Of a stretch of DNA of 64,000 nt, positions 1-7,866 are shown in pieces. Origin of the DNA: Methylobacter sp. (GTDB lineage Bacteria > Pseudomonadota > Gammaproteobacteria > Methylococcales > Methylomonadaceae); contig SCPZ01000097.1 of assembly GCA_004299305.1 (NCBI GenBank), positions 1 to 64,000 on the forward strand, written 5' to 3'. Both the position numbers and the translations under genes were made by a program. Positions within the stretch are counted from its first letter, which is position 1. Every line of letters starts with the position of its first letter. The notes under the pieces are model-generated. The model searched no databases. It saw nothing but the letters and a program-made list of their open reading frames with translations, and had not been told where the DNA came from.

Positions 1-2124
1 TACAACTTGCTGCAACAAAGTGGCCTGACTGCTGACATCAGTAAGAAGGATCTCAGCGTCACCGGTCTTAGCGCCAGCAATAAGATCTACGACGCGAATA
101 CCGACGCGACCTTGACCGGCACCGCCGCAATTAGCGCGCTCAGCGGCGATGACGTGAGCTTGGGCGGGGCCGCCGTCGGCGTATTTGCCGATAAGAATGT
201 GGGAATCGGCAAAGCCGTCGCCGTCAGCGGCAACAGCCTTAGCGGTATCGATGCGGGCAACTACAACTTGCTGCAACAAAGCGGCCTAACTGCCGACATT
301 GCTGTCACAAACTTGGTCGTGACCGGCCTGACCGCAAACAATAAAGTGTATGACGGCGGGGCCTCTGCTATGTTGGTTGGTAGGGCATCGGTTGCTGGTT
401 TAGGTTCTGATGTGTTTACCTTGAGCGGAACCGGGACCGGTATGTTTATCGACAAGAATGTCGGCATTGGCAAGGCCGTCACTGTCACCGGCTACATCCT
501 CAGCGGCGCCGATGCAGGTAACTACAAGGTGGTGCAACCGATCGGACTGACCGCCGACATCGCTGCCGCTAACCTAGCCGTGACCGGCGTGAGCGTAACT
601 AACAAAGTCTATGACGGCACCGCCTTAGTCGATTTGAACGGTACGGTAGCCGTTTCGGCGTTGGGTAGCGACTCTGTCAGCGTGGTCGGCATCGGCATCG
701 GCGCGTTTGCCGATAAGAATGTAGGCACCGGAAAGGATGTCACCGTCAGCGGTTATGCCCTCAGTGGTGTGGATGCAGGCAATTATAAGGTGGTGCAACC
801 AACCGGGCTGACCGCAGACATCATTGCGGCGAATTTGACTATCACCGGCGTGAGAGCAAGCAACAAAGTCTATGATGCCACCAATAGTGCAGCTCTAACC
901 GGCACGGCAATCGTAACTGCGTTGGGTAGCGATAATGTCAGCGTGGGTGGTATCGGTAGCGGCCTATTCGATAACAAGAATGTCGGCATTGGTAAAGCTG
1001 TTACCGTCAGCGGTTACACTCTCAGCGGCGCGGATGCAGGTAACTACAAGGTGGTGCAGCCAACCGGCCTGACCGCAGACATCACCGCCGCTAATCTGGT
1101 CGTGACTGGCGTGAGCGCAAGTAATAAAGTCTATGACGCCACCACGGTAGCCGACTTGAGCGGCAAGGCGGCGGTCTCGGCATTGGCTGGCGACATTGTC
1201 AGCGTGGCGGGTATCGGCAGCGGTGCGTTTGCCGATAAGAACGTCGGAGCCGACAAAGCGGTAACCGTTAGCGGCTACAGCCTCAGCGGTGCGGATGCAA
1301 GTAACTACACGGTGCTGCAACCGGCTGGCCTGACTGCCGATATTACCGTAGCTAACCTAGACGTGACTGGGCTTACAGCTCTATCAAAGACCTATGATAA
1401 TTCCAACGTAGCTATTCTGGGCGGCACGGCTAAGATCACTGCGCTAGGCACAGACGAGGTCAGCTTAGGCGGAATCGCCGAAGGCCGGTTTATCGATAAG
1501 GACGTCGGCATCGGCAAGACTGTTATCGTCAAAGGCAACACTATCAGCGGTATTGATGCTGGAAATTACAATTTGGTTCAACAGACCGGATTGAGGGCTG
1601 ACATTAATCCTGCGAACGATCCAACTGTGCCGCCCACGGCCTATGATGCAATCCCGGTAACGTCTCTGGTCGACACCGGCAAATTCGTTACCGTTAGAGG
1701 CAACGCTATCAGCGGCATTGATGCTCGAAATTACAATCTGGGAGGCTGTCCGACAACTAATTTTATGCGCAATATAGTGTGGGTAACGAAACTAAAAAGC
1801 GCTATACATTGTGTAGATTTTGCATTGCCGGATAGTCTTTTAGTGCAACAGGGCGAGTTACGCGCGGATGTTAGTCAAGCAATCCCGTTAGTAACCGGCC
1901 TCACCGCACTGTCCAATATCTATGACAACTCCGCGGTCGTGACTTTGGCCGGCCCGGAAAAAATTACTGTGTTAGGCGCAGATGATGTCATCTTGGGCGG
2001 AACCGCTAAAGGCTGGTTTACCGGTAAGGATGTTGACAAGACGGTTACCGTAAGAGGCAATGCCAGTAGCGATACTCTAAATTACAGCTTGGTGCAACCG
2101 ACCGGCTTGATACCTCCGACATAA
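1..2124 (+). CDS. 3' part of a giant YDG-repeat exoprotein (adhesin-like)
   Basis: The frame is open from base 1, so the gene starts upstream and only about 707 codons are seen. The protein is built of 87-residue units, each with a VTGL..NK.YD motif, a DKNVG.GK.V.V.G segment and an SG.DAGNY...Q..GLTADI end. This is the YDG domain found in large filamentous-haemagglutinin-like secreted proteins. Six full units are followed by a shortened seventh unit with an insert and a shortened eighth, after which the chain stops without a visible anchor or autotransporter barrel. Family knowledge suggests a surface or secreted adhesin exported by two-partner secretion; no transporter gene lies in the window. 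The substrate is unknown. Confidence 0.85.
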   Translation, partial: YNLLQQSGLTADISKKDLSVTGLSASNKIYDANTDATLTGTAAISALSGDDVSLGGAAVGVFADKNVGIGKAVAVSGNSLSGIDAGNYNLLQQSGLTADIAVTNLVVTGLTANNKVYDGGASAMLVGRASVAGLGSDVFTLSGTGTGMFIDKNVGIGKAVTVTGYILSGADAGNYKVVQPIGLTADIAAANLAVTGVSVTNKVYDGTALVDLNGTVAVSALGSDSVSVVGIGIGAFADKNVGTGKDVTVSGYALSGVDAGNYKVVQPTGLTADIIAANLTITGVRASNKVYDATNSAALTGTAIVTALGSDNVSVGGIGSGLFDNKNVGIGKAVTVSGYTLSGADAGNYKVVQPTGLTADITAANLVVTGVSASNKVYDATTVADLSGKAAVSALAGDIVSVAGIGSGAFADKNVGADKAVTVSGYSLSGADASNYTVLQPAGLTADITVANLDVTGLTALSKTYDNSNVAILGGTAKITALGTDEVSLGGIAEGRFIDKDVGIGKTVIVKGNTISGIDAGNYNLVQQTGLRADINPANDPTVPPTAYDAIPVTSLVDTGKFVTVRGNAISGIDARNYNLGGCPTTNFMRNIVWVTKLKSAIHCVDFALPDSLLVQQGELRADVSQAIPLVTGLTALSNIYDNSAVVTLAGPEKITVLGADDVILGGTAKGWFTGKDVDKTVTVRGNASSDTLNYSLVQPTGLIPPT
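58..1623 (+). repeat. Tandem 261-bp coding repeat, six units
   Basis: Units begin at the VTG codons at 58, 319, 580, 841, 1102 and 1363, every 261 bases exactly (87 codons). Units 3 to 5 are most alike and share the NYKVVQP.GLTADI stretch. The seventh unit, from about 1624, has lost roughly 40 codons. Confidence 0.9.
1741..1842 (+). mobile_element. 102-bp in-frame insert in the YDG gene, MITE-like
   Basis: Where other units read NYNL-VQQ, this one carries 34 extra codons of unrelated, cysteine-containing sequence between NYNL and VQQ, keeping the frame. Its ends are imperfect inverted repeats: GGCTGTCCGACAAC at 1744-1757 and the complement of GACTATCCGGCAAT at 1824-1837 (10 of 14 alike, differences all transitions). 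A small non-autonomous element is the simplest reading. I see no clear target duplication. Confidence 0.5.
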
Positions 2125-2194
2125 TAAATTCGAAACGATTACCTTGGACGCGAACAAGTTTGAAACAACGAAATCCCTTGCTAGTCAAGGGCGG

Positions 2195-2229
2195 CTAAGT
2201 TTACAAAGGTATGCGATTTGTAAACTTAG
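2195..2229. terminator. Perfect 13-bp stem hairpin after the YDG gene
   Basis: CTAAGTTTACAAA pairs with TTTGTAAACTTAG around a 9-base loop, 70 bases past the stop codon. No T-run follows, so it may be a Rho-type or mRNA-stabilising hairpin rather than a classical terminator. Confidence 0.4.
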
Positions 2230-2247
2230 ATGGGAGTATTAACACAG

Positions 2248-2349
2248 TATGGATAGCTATCTAGCGTGGGATTGTGAGGCTATCAAAAGCATAATAACTG
2301 CATGATGATTTGGTGGTCGCGCAATGCTTACGTTAGATAGCTATCCGTA
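2248..2349. mobile_element. 102-bp MITE-like element with hairpin ends
   Basis: Both ends carry TA-Y-GGATAGCTATCTA-R-CGT in inverted orientation (2248-2267 and 2330-2349), and the core GATAGCTATC is itself a palindrome. It fills most of the gene-free stretch 2125-2469. No open frame of note lies inside. Apart from this element and the hairpin at 2195, I see nothing else in that gap. Confidence 0.55.
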
Positions 2350-2469
2350 TTTTTTAATTTATCGGCTATCGCAATGGTAAAAAGATCATGAAAAAAATAG
2401 TTCACTACACTGTGCGCGGCTATGAGATAGGCTCAGCGCCGTTGTTAATCAGGGTTTAAGGCGCTTTTC

Positions 2470-3291
2470 CTATCGTTTGGCCGGATAATAAAGCTGGTAA
2501 AACCAGGAGTAGGCCGTTTCGATCTGGGCCTGTATGCGAGGCGGGATATCATGTCTTTTGGGTTTGGCAATCCGCTCCGTCTGTTTGTGCGTGTATTTCA
2601 TGTGGTAATGGCTGTCGCTCTCTCGAATCCCGATTTCAAGCTTTTCAGGATTGATCTCGAACGGGGAAAGTCCCAGCCAGGCATAGATGTGCGACATACA
2701 GGCGACTGGTTGTTCGATTATGTCTTCGAATCGCACGAAATACAGGCGTTCTTGCACGGCTTTCGGCAAGTCCGGTACGGCATGTAGGGAGATCAACGGG
2801 GCCCCGATGGCTTTGTCTTTGGCGAACAGGATGTCGGCTCGCCCAAACCGGTCGTAGTCGGCCAGATGATCGATGAAATCGACCAGGATGGTGCGTTGAT
2901 GCTGTGCTTCTATGGAGCCGTAAATTTGTCCCAGCTCCCGTAGGCAAACAACTAATTTGGCATTAGGTTCGATGTGCAAGAGCAGTTCTATGGCGTGAAG
3001 CCAGGCGCGGTTTTTGTCTACTACGGCTTTTTTCCGGCAGTCCTGATTCCAGCCTCGTAAAAATCCCTGCATGGCGGAAGCTAAATGGGCATAGCTGCTT
3101 TCGAATGCGTTGTCGAGCTGGGAGAGGAAGAATTGGTCGTCGCTGATCATGCGCCGGATGCCCAGCAAGGTGTTGCATAGCGGCGAGCTGTGTCCTTCAC
3201 ACTGGATTTCAGGATGCTGTGCGAGTAGTTGGCAGAGTAATGTCGAACCCGCTCGCGGCAGTCCGGTCACGCCGATAAAATGAGGTGTCAC
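2470..3291 (-). CDS. Sulfotransferase family protein
   Basis: 273 residues. The N-terminal GLPRAGSTLLCQLL (residues 10-23) is the 5'-phosphosulfate-binding loop of PAPS-dependent sulfotransferases. R118 and S126, in a CLRELGQIYGSIE segment, fit the 3'-phosphate-binding site. The family moves a sulfuryl group from PAPS to a sugar, lipid or peptide hydroxyl. The acceptor cannot be told from sequence. No PAPS-synthesis or polysaccharide genes flank it, and it stands alone with its own short flanks. Confidence 0.8.
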   Translation of the reverse strand: MTPHFIGVTGLPRAGSTLLCQLLAQHPEIQCEGHSSPLCNTLLGIRRMISDDQFFLSQLDNAFESSYAHLASAMQGFLRGWNQDCRKKAVVDKNRAWLHAIELLLHIEPNAKLVVCLRELGQIYGSIEAQHQRTILVDFIDHLADYDRFGRADILFAKDKAIGAPLISLHAVPDLPKAVQERLYFVRFEDIIEQPVACMSHIYAWLGLSPFEINPEKLEIGIRESDSHYHMKYTHKQTERIAKPKRHDIPPRIQAQIETAYSWFYQLYYPAKR

Positions 3292-3367
3292 GGATGGTTT
3301 CCTTTTATTAAAAATCGAAAATAGGGCTTAAGGAACGGGAATTAAATAACTCATACATTTGCACAAA

Positions 3368-3387
3368 GGGCGACCAGCCGGTCGCCC
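3368..3387 (-). terminator. Hairpin downstream of the nfeD-like gene
   Basis: GGGCGACC and GGTCGCCC form an 8-bp GC-rich stem with a 4-base loop about 60 bases after the minus-strand stop codon, followed on that strand by CTTTG. It may be a terminator or a dispersed repeat palindrome; the T-run is short. Confidence 0.4.
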
Positions 3388-3445
3388 CGACGGCTTATCG
3401 TGTGTTCACGTCATTCCTAAACGAGAAGCATAAAATCGTGTCGCG

Positions 3446-3889
3446 TTATTCAAGTTTTTCTACGTCGAACACCGTGCCGCGAACCGCGATGACTTTTACT
3501 TTGGTGTTAATGTCGCAATCTTCGCCGTGAACTTTCCAGATGGAATCGTCTACTTTTATTTTCCCTTCGCCGTTTTCTATCGGCTTATACAGGCTAAAGA
3601 CTCTGCCGATGTATTGTTGGCCACGTTTGTTCAACAAGGGATGGTCGGTCGCTATGGGATGTTTTTTGCCGTAAATTTTCCAGACGATGATGAAAACGAC
3701 AGATAGTATCGAAAAAATCGATACCTGCAACTTTATGTCGATTGCAGGTATCAGTAATAGCAGGCACCCTGTTACAAGACCTGAAGCCGCCAACCACAGG
3801 AAGAAAAAGCCGGGAGCCAACAGTTCTACCACTAACAGGATGAGGGCTAATACCCACCAGTTCCAAAAAACAAGCTCTAGTTCAGCCAT
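3446..3889 (-). CDS. NfeD-like membrane protein
   Basis: 147 residues. Hydrophobic segments span about residues 8-65, and a C-terminal beta-rich OB-fold-like region (about 88-147, with GRVFSLYKPIENGEGKI) matches the short NfeD family (YbbJ type). It starts one base after the stop of the SPFH gene 4802-3891, so the two are surely co-transcribed. NfeD proteins are standing partners of SPFH/stomatin proteins in membrane microdomains. The lack of an N-terminal ClpP-like protease domain marks it as the short form. Confidence 0.85.
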   Translation of the reverse strand: MAELELVFWNWWVLALILLVVELLAPGFFFLWLAASGLVTGCLLLLIPAIDIKLQVSIFSILSVVFIIVWKIYGKKHPIATDHPLLNKRGQQYIGRVFSLYKPIENGEGKIKVDDSIWKVHGEDCDINTKVKVIAVRGTVFDVEKLE

Positions 3890-3890
3890 G

Positions 3891-4802
3891 TCAGCTCTTT
3901 TTAGTCATGGCTTCTTTGGCCAATTCGCTGATGCCGCCAATGGCGCCAATCACGCTTGACGAATCCAGCGGCATGAAAACCAGTTTGCTGTTGCTTGAGG
4001 CGCCTATATCTTTTAATGCTTCGATGTATTTTTGCGCGACAAAATAGTTAATGGCCTGAACATCGCCTTTGCTGATTGCTTCGGACACCATTAATGTCGC
4101 CCTAGCTTCGGCTTGTGCCAAGCGTTCGCGGGCATCGGCATCGCGGTAAGACGCTTCTTTTCTTCCCTCCGCTTCCAGAATGGCGGCCTGTTGGGCGCCT
4201 TCCGCACGTAAAATCTCGGACTGTCTGAGTCCTTCGGCTTCAAGAATTGATGCGCGTTTTAAACGTTCGGCCTTCATTTGTCGGCCCATGGCTTCGACCA
4301 AATCTTTGGGCGGGGCAATGTCTTTTATTTCGATACGAGTGACTTTAATGCCCCACGGCGTTGTCGCATCGTCGACAACGGACAGCAGTCGTGCGTTGAT
4401 GTCATCCCGGCGCGACAGTAATTCGTCCAGGTCCATCGAGCCCATGACGGTACGGATATTGGTCATCACCAGGTTCAGGATGGCCCAACCCAGTTGACTG
4501 ACTTCGTAAGCGGCTTTGGCGGAATCCATAACTTGGTAGAAAATTACTCCGTCCACGGTAACCATCGCATTATCTTTGGTGATGACTTCCTGGGATGGAA
4601 CGTCCATTACTTGTTCCATCATCACCATTTTTTTGCCGATGCGATCAAAAATTGGCCAGATAGCGTTAAAGCCTGGATCCAGGGTGCGGGTATATTTACC
4701 GAAGCGCTCGACCGTGTATTCCATGCCTTGTGGAACTGCCTTGACGCTCATAAATACCATCAAGACAGAGAAAATTAATAATGCTAAAGCAAAACCACCC
4801 AT
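3891..4802 (-). CDS. qmcA: SPFH/stomatin-like membrane protein (QmcA type)
   Basis: 303 residues. One N-terminal membrane segment (about 4-22) is followed by the SPFH/band-7 domain, starting at [15 protein letters not shown], and a long Ala/Glu-rich coiled coil (about 185-245, repeated AEGxxxxAxILEAEG). This is the layout of E. coli QmcA (YbbK). The family assembles oligomeric rings in the inner membrane and affects protease and membrane-domain function. The NfeD partner follows directly. The gene symbol rests on overall similarity and gene pairing. Confidence 0.85.
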   Translation of the reverse strand: MGGFALALLIFSVLMVFMSVKAVPQGMEYTVERFGKYTRTLDPGFNAIWPIFDRIGKKMVMMEQVMDVPSQEVITKDNAMVTVDGVIFYQVMDSAKAAYEVSQLGWAILNLVMTNIRTVMGSMDLDELLSRRDDINARLLSVVDDATTPWGIKVTRIEIKDIAPPKDLVEAMGRQMKAERLKRASILEAEGLRQSEILRAEGAQQAAILEAEGRKEASYRDADARERLAQAEARATLMVSEAISKGDVQAINYFVAQKYIEALKDIGASSNSKLVFMPLDSSSVIGAIGGISELAKEAMTKKS

Positions 4803-5015
4803 AGAGCCCCCTGATTTTCGTTAGATGAAAAATTCAACAGATGAGAATTTTTTGATACAGGATGTATCAACTGTTCGCTGACTGAAATCATTGATGCCAA
4901 CAATTCAGACCCTGATAAAGTAAAACCGTTAAAATAACGTTACGGTGTGTTGCAAACAGCCGCACAACTAATAATAATATAAATCTATCTAAATGTAAGT
5001 TAACGAGAAATTATA

Positions 5016-5318
5016 ATGCTGATAAAAATCGCTTTTCATACAGGGATCTGGACCCTGCTTTTTTTCATAGTTGGGATGATTAAGCCGAAGTGGCCTTTAT
5101 TCTTTCTGAAAAAACCGGACAGATTTTTAGTTCTGATTATATCGACTGTCTTGTTTATGATTTCCGCTACGCTTTATGGCGAAGGCAACCGGCAAAGAGC
5201 TGAGGAGGAAAAGGCGACTAAAGACGTTGTATCCAAAATCGTGACGCCATCTTCCGCCCCAGTTCCTGTGCCGGTGCCCGATGTTCCTGCGACCAAAGCG
5301 GATTCTCCGAAGAATTAA
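5016..5318 (+). CDS. Small two-helix membrane protein, unknown function
   Basis: 100 residues. Two hydrophobic helices (about 8-25 and 38-55) are followed by a charged stretch (RQRAEEEKATKD) and a Pro/Val-rich tail. I do not recognise a family. It is preceded by a weak GAGAAA purine stretch and followed within 40 bases by the membrane methyltransferase gene on the same strand, so a two-gene operon is likely. Confidence 0.6.
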   Translation: MLIKIAFHTGIWTLLFFIVGMIKPKWPLFFLKKPDRFLVLIISTVLFMISATLYGEGNRQRAEEEKATKDVVSKIVTPSSAPVPVPVPDVPATKADSPKN

Positions 5319-5357
5319 CCCCTGACAACTTTATTCAAAGCGTTTGCTGCACAAGCG

Positions 5358-6056
5358 TTGGGCTTGACGTTTACGATCACGTTGGCGTGGATGTCGCCAG
5401 CGTTATTTCATGGCGTATGGCGGTTGGCGTTGGTGCAAGGCATTGCGGCTGTCTTGTGGTCCGGGATGTTACGTCAACCGTATTGGTGGTTTCCGATTCA
5501 TTTACTGTTTTTACCTACGGCAATCGCCATGCTCGCCTTGCAACTGCCTTCCTGGCTGTATTTGTTGGTTGTGCTGCTGCTGGCGCTGGTGTTTTGGGGG
5601 ACGGTCAAGGGCGATGTGCCGTTGTTCTTGTCTTCGAATGCGGTAGCGGATGAGCTTGCAGACATTGTTGAAAGAGAGAATGCGGGCGTGTTTGCTGATC
5701 TTGGTGCGGGAGTCGGCTCGGTAGCAGTGCCGCTGGCGCAACGTCGAGCTCTACGGGTCGATGCGTGGGAACGCGCACCGCTGCCGTGGTTTATCACCGT
5801 CTGGCGCTGCCGCAAGCTGCCGAATGCGAGCGTAAAACGCGCCAGTTTATGGGGTTGCGATCTTGTTCGTTATGATGTGGTGTTTGCCTTTCTTTCTCCT
5901 GCGGTCATGGCTGAGCTGGGTGAGAAAGTCAGGTGTGAAATGCGTCCCGGCAGTTTGTTTATTTCTTCTTCTTTCCCGATACCCGATTGGGAGCCTGAAT
6001 CGGTAGTGCGCATTGAAGACAGGCGCAGGACAATCCTTTTTTGTTACCGGATGTAG
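5358..6056 (+). CDS. Membrane-anchored class I SAM methyltransferase-like protein
   Basis: 232 residues from a TTG start. The first 85 or so residues hold three to four hydrophobic helices. The rest carries FADLGAGVGSVAVPLA (about residues 112-127), the glycine-rich SAM-binding motif I of class I methyltransferases. The substrate is unknown. The start is uncertain: the same frame runs 12 codons further up to a CTG at 5322, which would add a plausible TTLFKAFAAQA lead, and neither start has a clear Shine-Dalgarno site. It ends convergent to pyrR. Confidence 0.65.
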   Translation: MGLTFTITLAWMSPALFHGVWRLALVQGIAAVLWSGMLRQPYWWFPIHLLFLPTAIAMLALQLPSWLYLLVVLLLALVFWGTVKGDVPLFLSSNAVADELADIVERENAGVFADLGAGVGSVAVPLAQRRALRVDAWERAPLPWFITVWRCRKLPNASVKRASLWGCDLVRYDVVFAFLSPAVMAELGEKVRCEMRPGSLFISSSFPIPDWEPESVVRIEDRRRTILFCYRM

Positions 6057-6185
6057 TTTTTAGGCTTTTAGATAGTCCAGTCAAACCTGTTATGGCATAT
6101 AGATAACTAAGATAACCAGGCTTCCAAATTTAAGGCGGGACGTTACAGGTAACATCCCTTTGAAGGAGGTTATCTGTCCCATTGT

Positions 6186-6692
6186 TTATGTCGCCGCGTC
6201 AACGGTTTCCAGGTGGACAGCCAAGGGGTCAGGTCCGGTCAGTTTGATTCGTTGGCCTGCATTTAAGGTAATACAGGCGCCTGCGCAATCAGGTTTGAGC
6301 GGGATTTGCCTGCCGTCGCGTTCTATCAAAACAGCCAAAACGATCTGGTTTGGCCTGCCATAATCGAAAATCTCATTCATTGCAGCGCGTGTGGTTCTGC
6401 CGGTATAAAAAACATCATCGATCAAGATAATGTCGCGGCCTTCAATGTGGGGCGGCAACTGGCTGGGTTTTACATTGGGATTTACGCCGATTTGCGAAAA
6501 ATCGTCCCGGTAAAATGAAATATCCAGCAACCCTAAAGGTTCGCTGATATTCAAACGTTGATGCATTTGCTCGGCAATCCACACGCCGCCGCTATGAATG
6601 CCGATCATCAACGGATTAAGCAGCTTCCTTTCGTCGATAGTGTGTTTTAGTTCGGCTTCCAGGTTGTTTAATAATTCGGGGATTTTTAACAC
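6186..6692 (-). CDS. pyrR: PyrR-type uracil phosphoribosyltransferase / pyrimidine regulator
   Basis: 168 residues. The PRPP-binding motif IILIDDVFYTGRT lies at residues 88-100 in a type I phosphoribosyltransferase fold, with PyrR-like SFYRDD and NVKPSQLP segments. It converts uracil and PRPP to UMP, and in some bacteria it binds pyr mRNA. It abuts ruvX with no spacing. In Pseudomonas-type gene order pyrB and pyrC follow, but here the next gene is a convergent methyltransferase, so any regulatory target would be elsewhere. Confidence 0.9.
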   Translation of the reverse strand: MLKIPELLNNLEAELKHTIDERKLLNPLMIGIHSGGVWIAEQMHQRLNISEPLGLLDISFYRDDFSQIGVNPNVKPSQLPPHIEGRDIILIDDVFYTGRTTRAAMNEIFDYGRPNQIVLAVLIERDGRQIPLKPDCAGACITLNAGQRIKLTGPDPLAVHLETVDAAT

Positions 6693-7151
6693 TTAACAGT
6701 CCTTTTTGGTACGGTCATTTAGCCAGGTTTGCAAGATAAGCTGGGCGGCGAGTTGGTCTTGCACTTCCCATAGTTTGCTTGCACTAACGCTGACTTCATC
6801 AAATAACATTTGTTTGGCTTCAAATGTCGACAGGGTCTCGTCCTGTTGAAAAACGGGCAGTTGATAACGCCCTTCCAGCTGTCTGCAAAATTTTAACATA
6901 CGAGGTGTTACGGGGTTGTCCGAGCCGTCGGCCTGCTTTGATATGCCGACCACCAAACCGGCAGGACGCCATTCCTGTATCAGTTTGCCGATTATCTCCC
7001 AGTTGGGGTTTTGATTAATCGAGCGTATGGTTTGCAGCGGACTTGCGGTGGCGGTGAGTGTTTGGCCAACGGCAGAGCCTATTTTTTTAGTGCCAAAATC
7101 AAAGCCCAGGTAGGTATCGGTGTTGGTTCTTGCTAATAATGGGTCTTGCAT
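6693..7151 (-). CDS. ruvX: RuvX/YqgF RNase H-fold nuclease
   Basis: 152 residues. The N-terminal YLGFDFGTKKIG (catalytic D18) and the later VVGISKQADGS and QDETLST segments are those of the YqgF/RuvX family, linked to 16S rRNA 5'-end maturation and Holliday-junction resolution. It sits between yqgE and pyrR as in pseudomonads. A REP-like element ends about 10 bases upstream of its start codon, and no good ribosome binding site is visible there. Confidence 0.9.
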   Translation of the reverse strand: MQDPLLARTNTDTYLGFDFGTKKIGSAVGQTLTATASPLQTIRSINQNPNWEIIGKLIQEWRPAGLVVGISKQADGSDNPVTPRMLKFCRQLEGRYQLPVFQQDETLSTFEAKQMLFDEVSVSASKLWEVQDQLAAQLILQTWLNDRTKKDC

Positions 7152-7159
7152 AGTTTATA

Positions 7160-7208
7160 TCGCCAAGGATGGTGTGTATGCCGCAAACCTGCCGGGAGCA
7201 GGTGCGGC
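7160..7208 (-). repeat. REP-like palindromic element, copy A (intergenic)
   Basis: Lies between yqgE and ruvX. The right half folds as GCCGC-AA-ACCTGC, loop CGGGA, GCAGGT-GCGGC. It shares its whole length with copies at 8317-8355 and 8791-8842. Confidence 0.75.
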
Positions 7209-7262
7209 GTTTGGTTTGTTCTCATAAGAGGGTAGGGGGGCAAGAGGTTTATACAAGCCGAA

Positions 7263-7826
7263 TTAGCCATGCCCTGCCGGGGCGGTCAAGCGATTAATAT
7301 CAATGCCAATCAGTTCGGCGGCGGCTCGCCAGCGCAAGTTAACCGATGTATCGAACAAAACTTGTTTGCCGCAAGGTGTATTAAGCCAGGCATTATCCAT
7401 GATTTCTTTTTCCAATTGTCCAGCCCCCCAACCGGCGTAACCTAAAGCCACCAGATATTGTTCAGGGCCTTCGCCTGCTGCAATCGCTTCGAGCACGTCG
7501 CGTGAGGTGGTCAGTGAAATGGTCTCTGAAATAGGCATACTCGCATGCCAGTTTCCGCCTGAGGTATGCACCACAAAACCGCGTTCTTGTTGCACAGGGC
7601 CGCCTGCAAAAACAGGAGCTTCAGCTGCTGCGGGCGCGGCGACGATTATATCCATCTGTTTGAAAATTTCGCCAAGCTTCATGTCCGTCGATCTATTAAT
7701 GACGATGCCTAATGCACCGTCTTCATTGTGTTGACACAAATAGGCAACGGTATGAAAAAAATTGGGATCCGCCAGGGTGGGCATGGCGATAATAAACTGG
7801 TTCGTTAGGTAGGTAGCTTGGTTCAT
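7263..7826 (-). CDS. yqgE: YqgE/AlgH family protein (UPF0301)
   Basis: 187 residues from the ATG at 7826; a TTG five codons upstream is less likely, since the family starts with a short lead to FIIAMP. Family features are visible: NQFIIAMPTLADPNFFHTV, NEDGALGIVINR and GYAGWGAGQLEKE. AlgH/YqgE is a conserved small protein of unsettled function, tied in Pseudomonas to regulation. It is part of the gshB-tonB-yqgE-ruvX-pyrR run. Confidence 0.9.
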   Translation of the reverse strand: MNQATYLTNQFIIAMPTLADPNFFHTVAYLCQHNEDGALGIVINRSTDMKLGEIFKQMDIIVAAPAAAEAPVFAGGPVQQERGFVVHTSGGNWHASMPISETISLTTSRDVLEAIAAGEGPEQYLVALGYAGWGAGQLEKEIMDNAWLNTPCGKQVLFDTSVNLRWRAAAELIGIDINRLTAPAGHG

Positions 7827-7866
7827 GGGGCTTAGTATCAAAGTTTATAGTGACTTAAGCAACTGT

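Noticed and set aside
964-1320. 118-codon frame on the minus strand within the YDG gene
   Set aside because: It mirrors the repeat periodicity of the plus-strand gene and has no start signal; a shadow frame.
6226-6246. GGTCAGGTCCGG resembles part of the SRP RNA conserved loop
   Set aside because: It lies inside pyrR coding sequence and lacks the other half of the 4.5S RNA hairpin.
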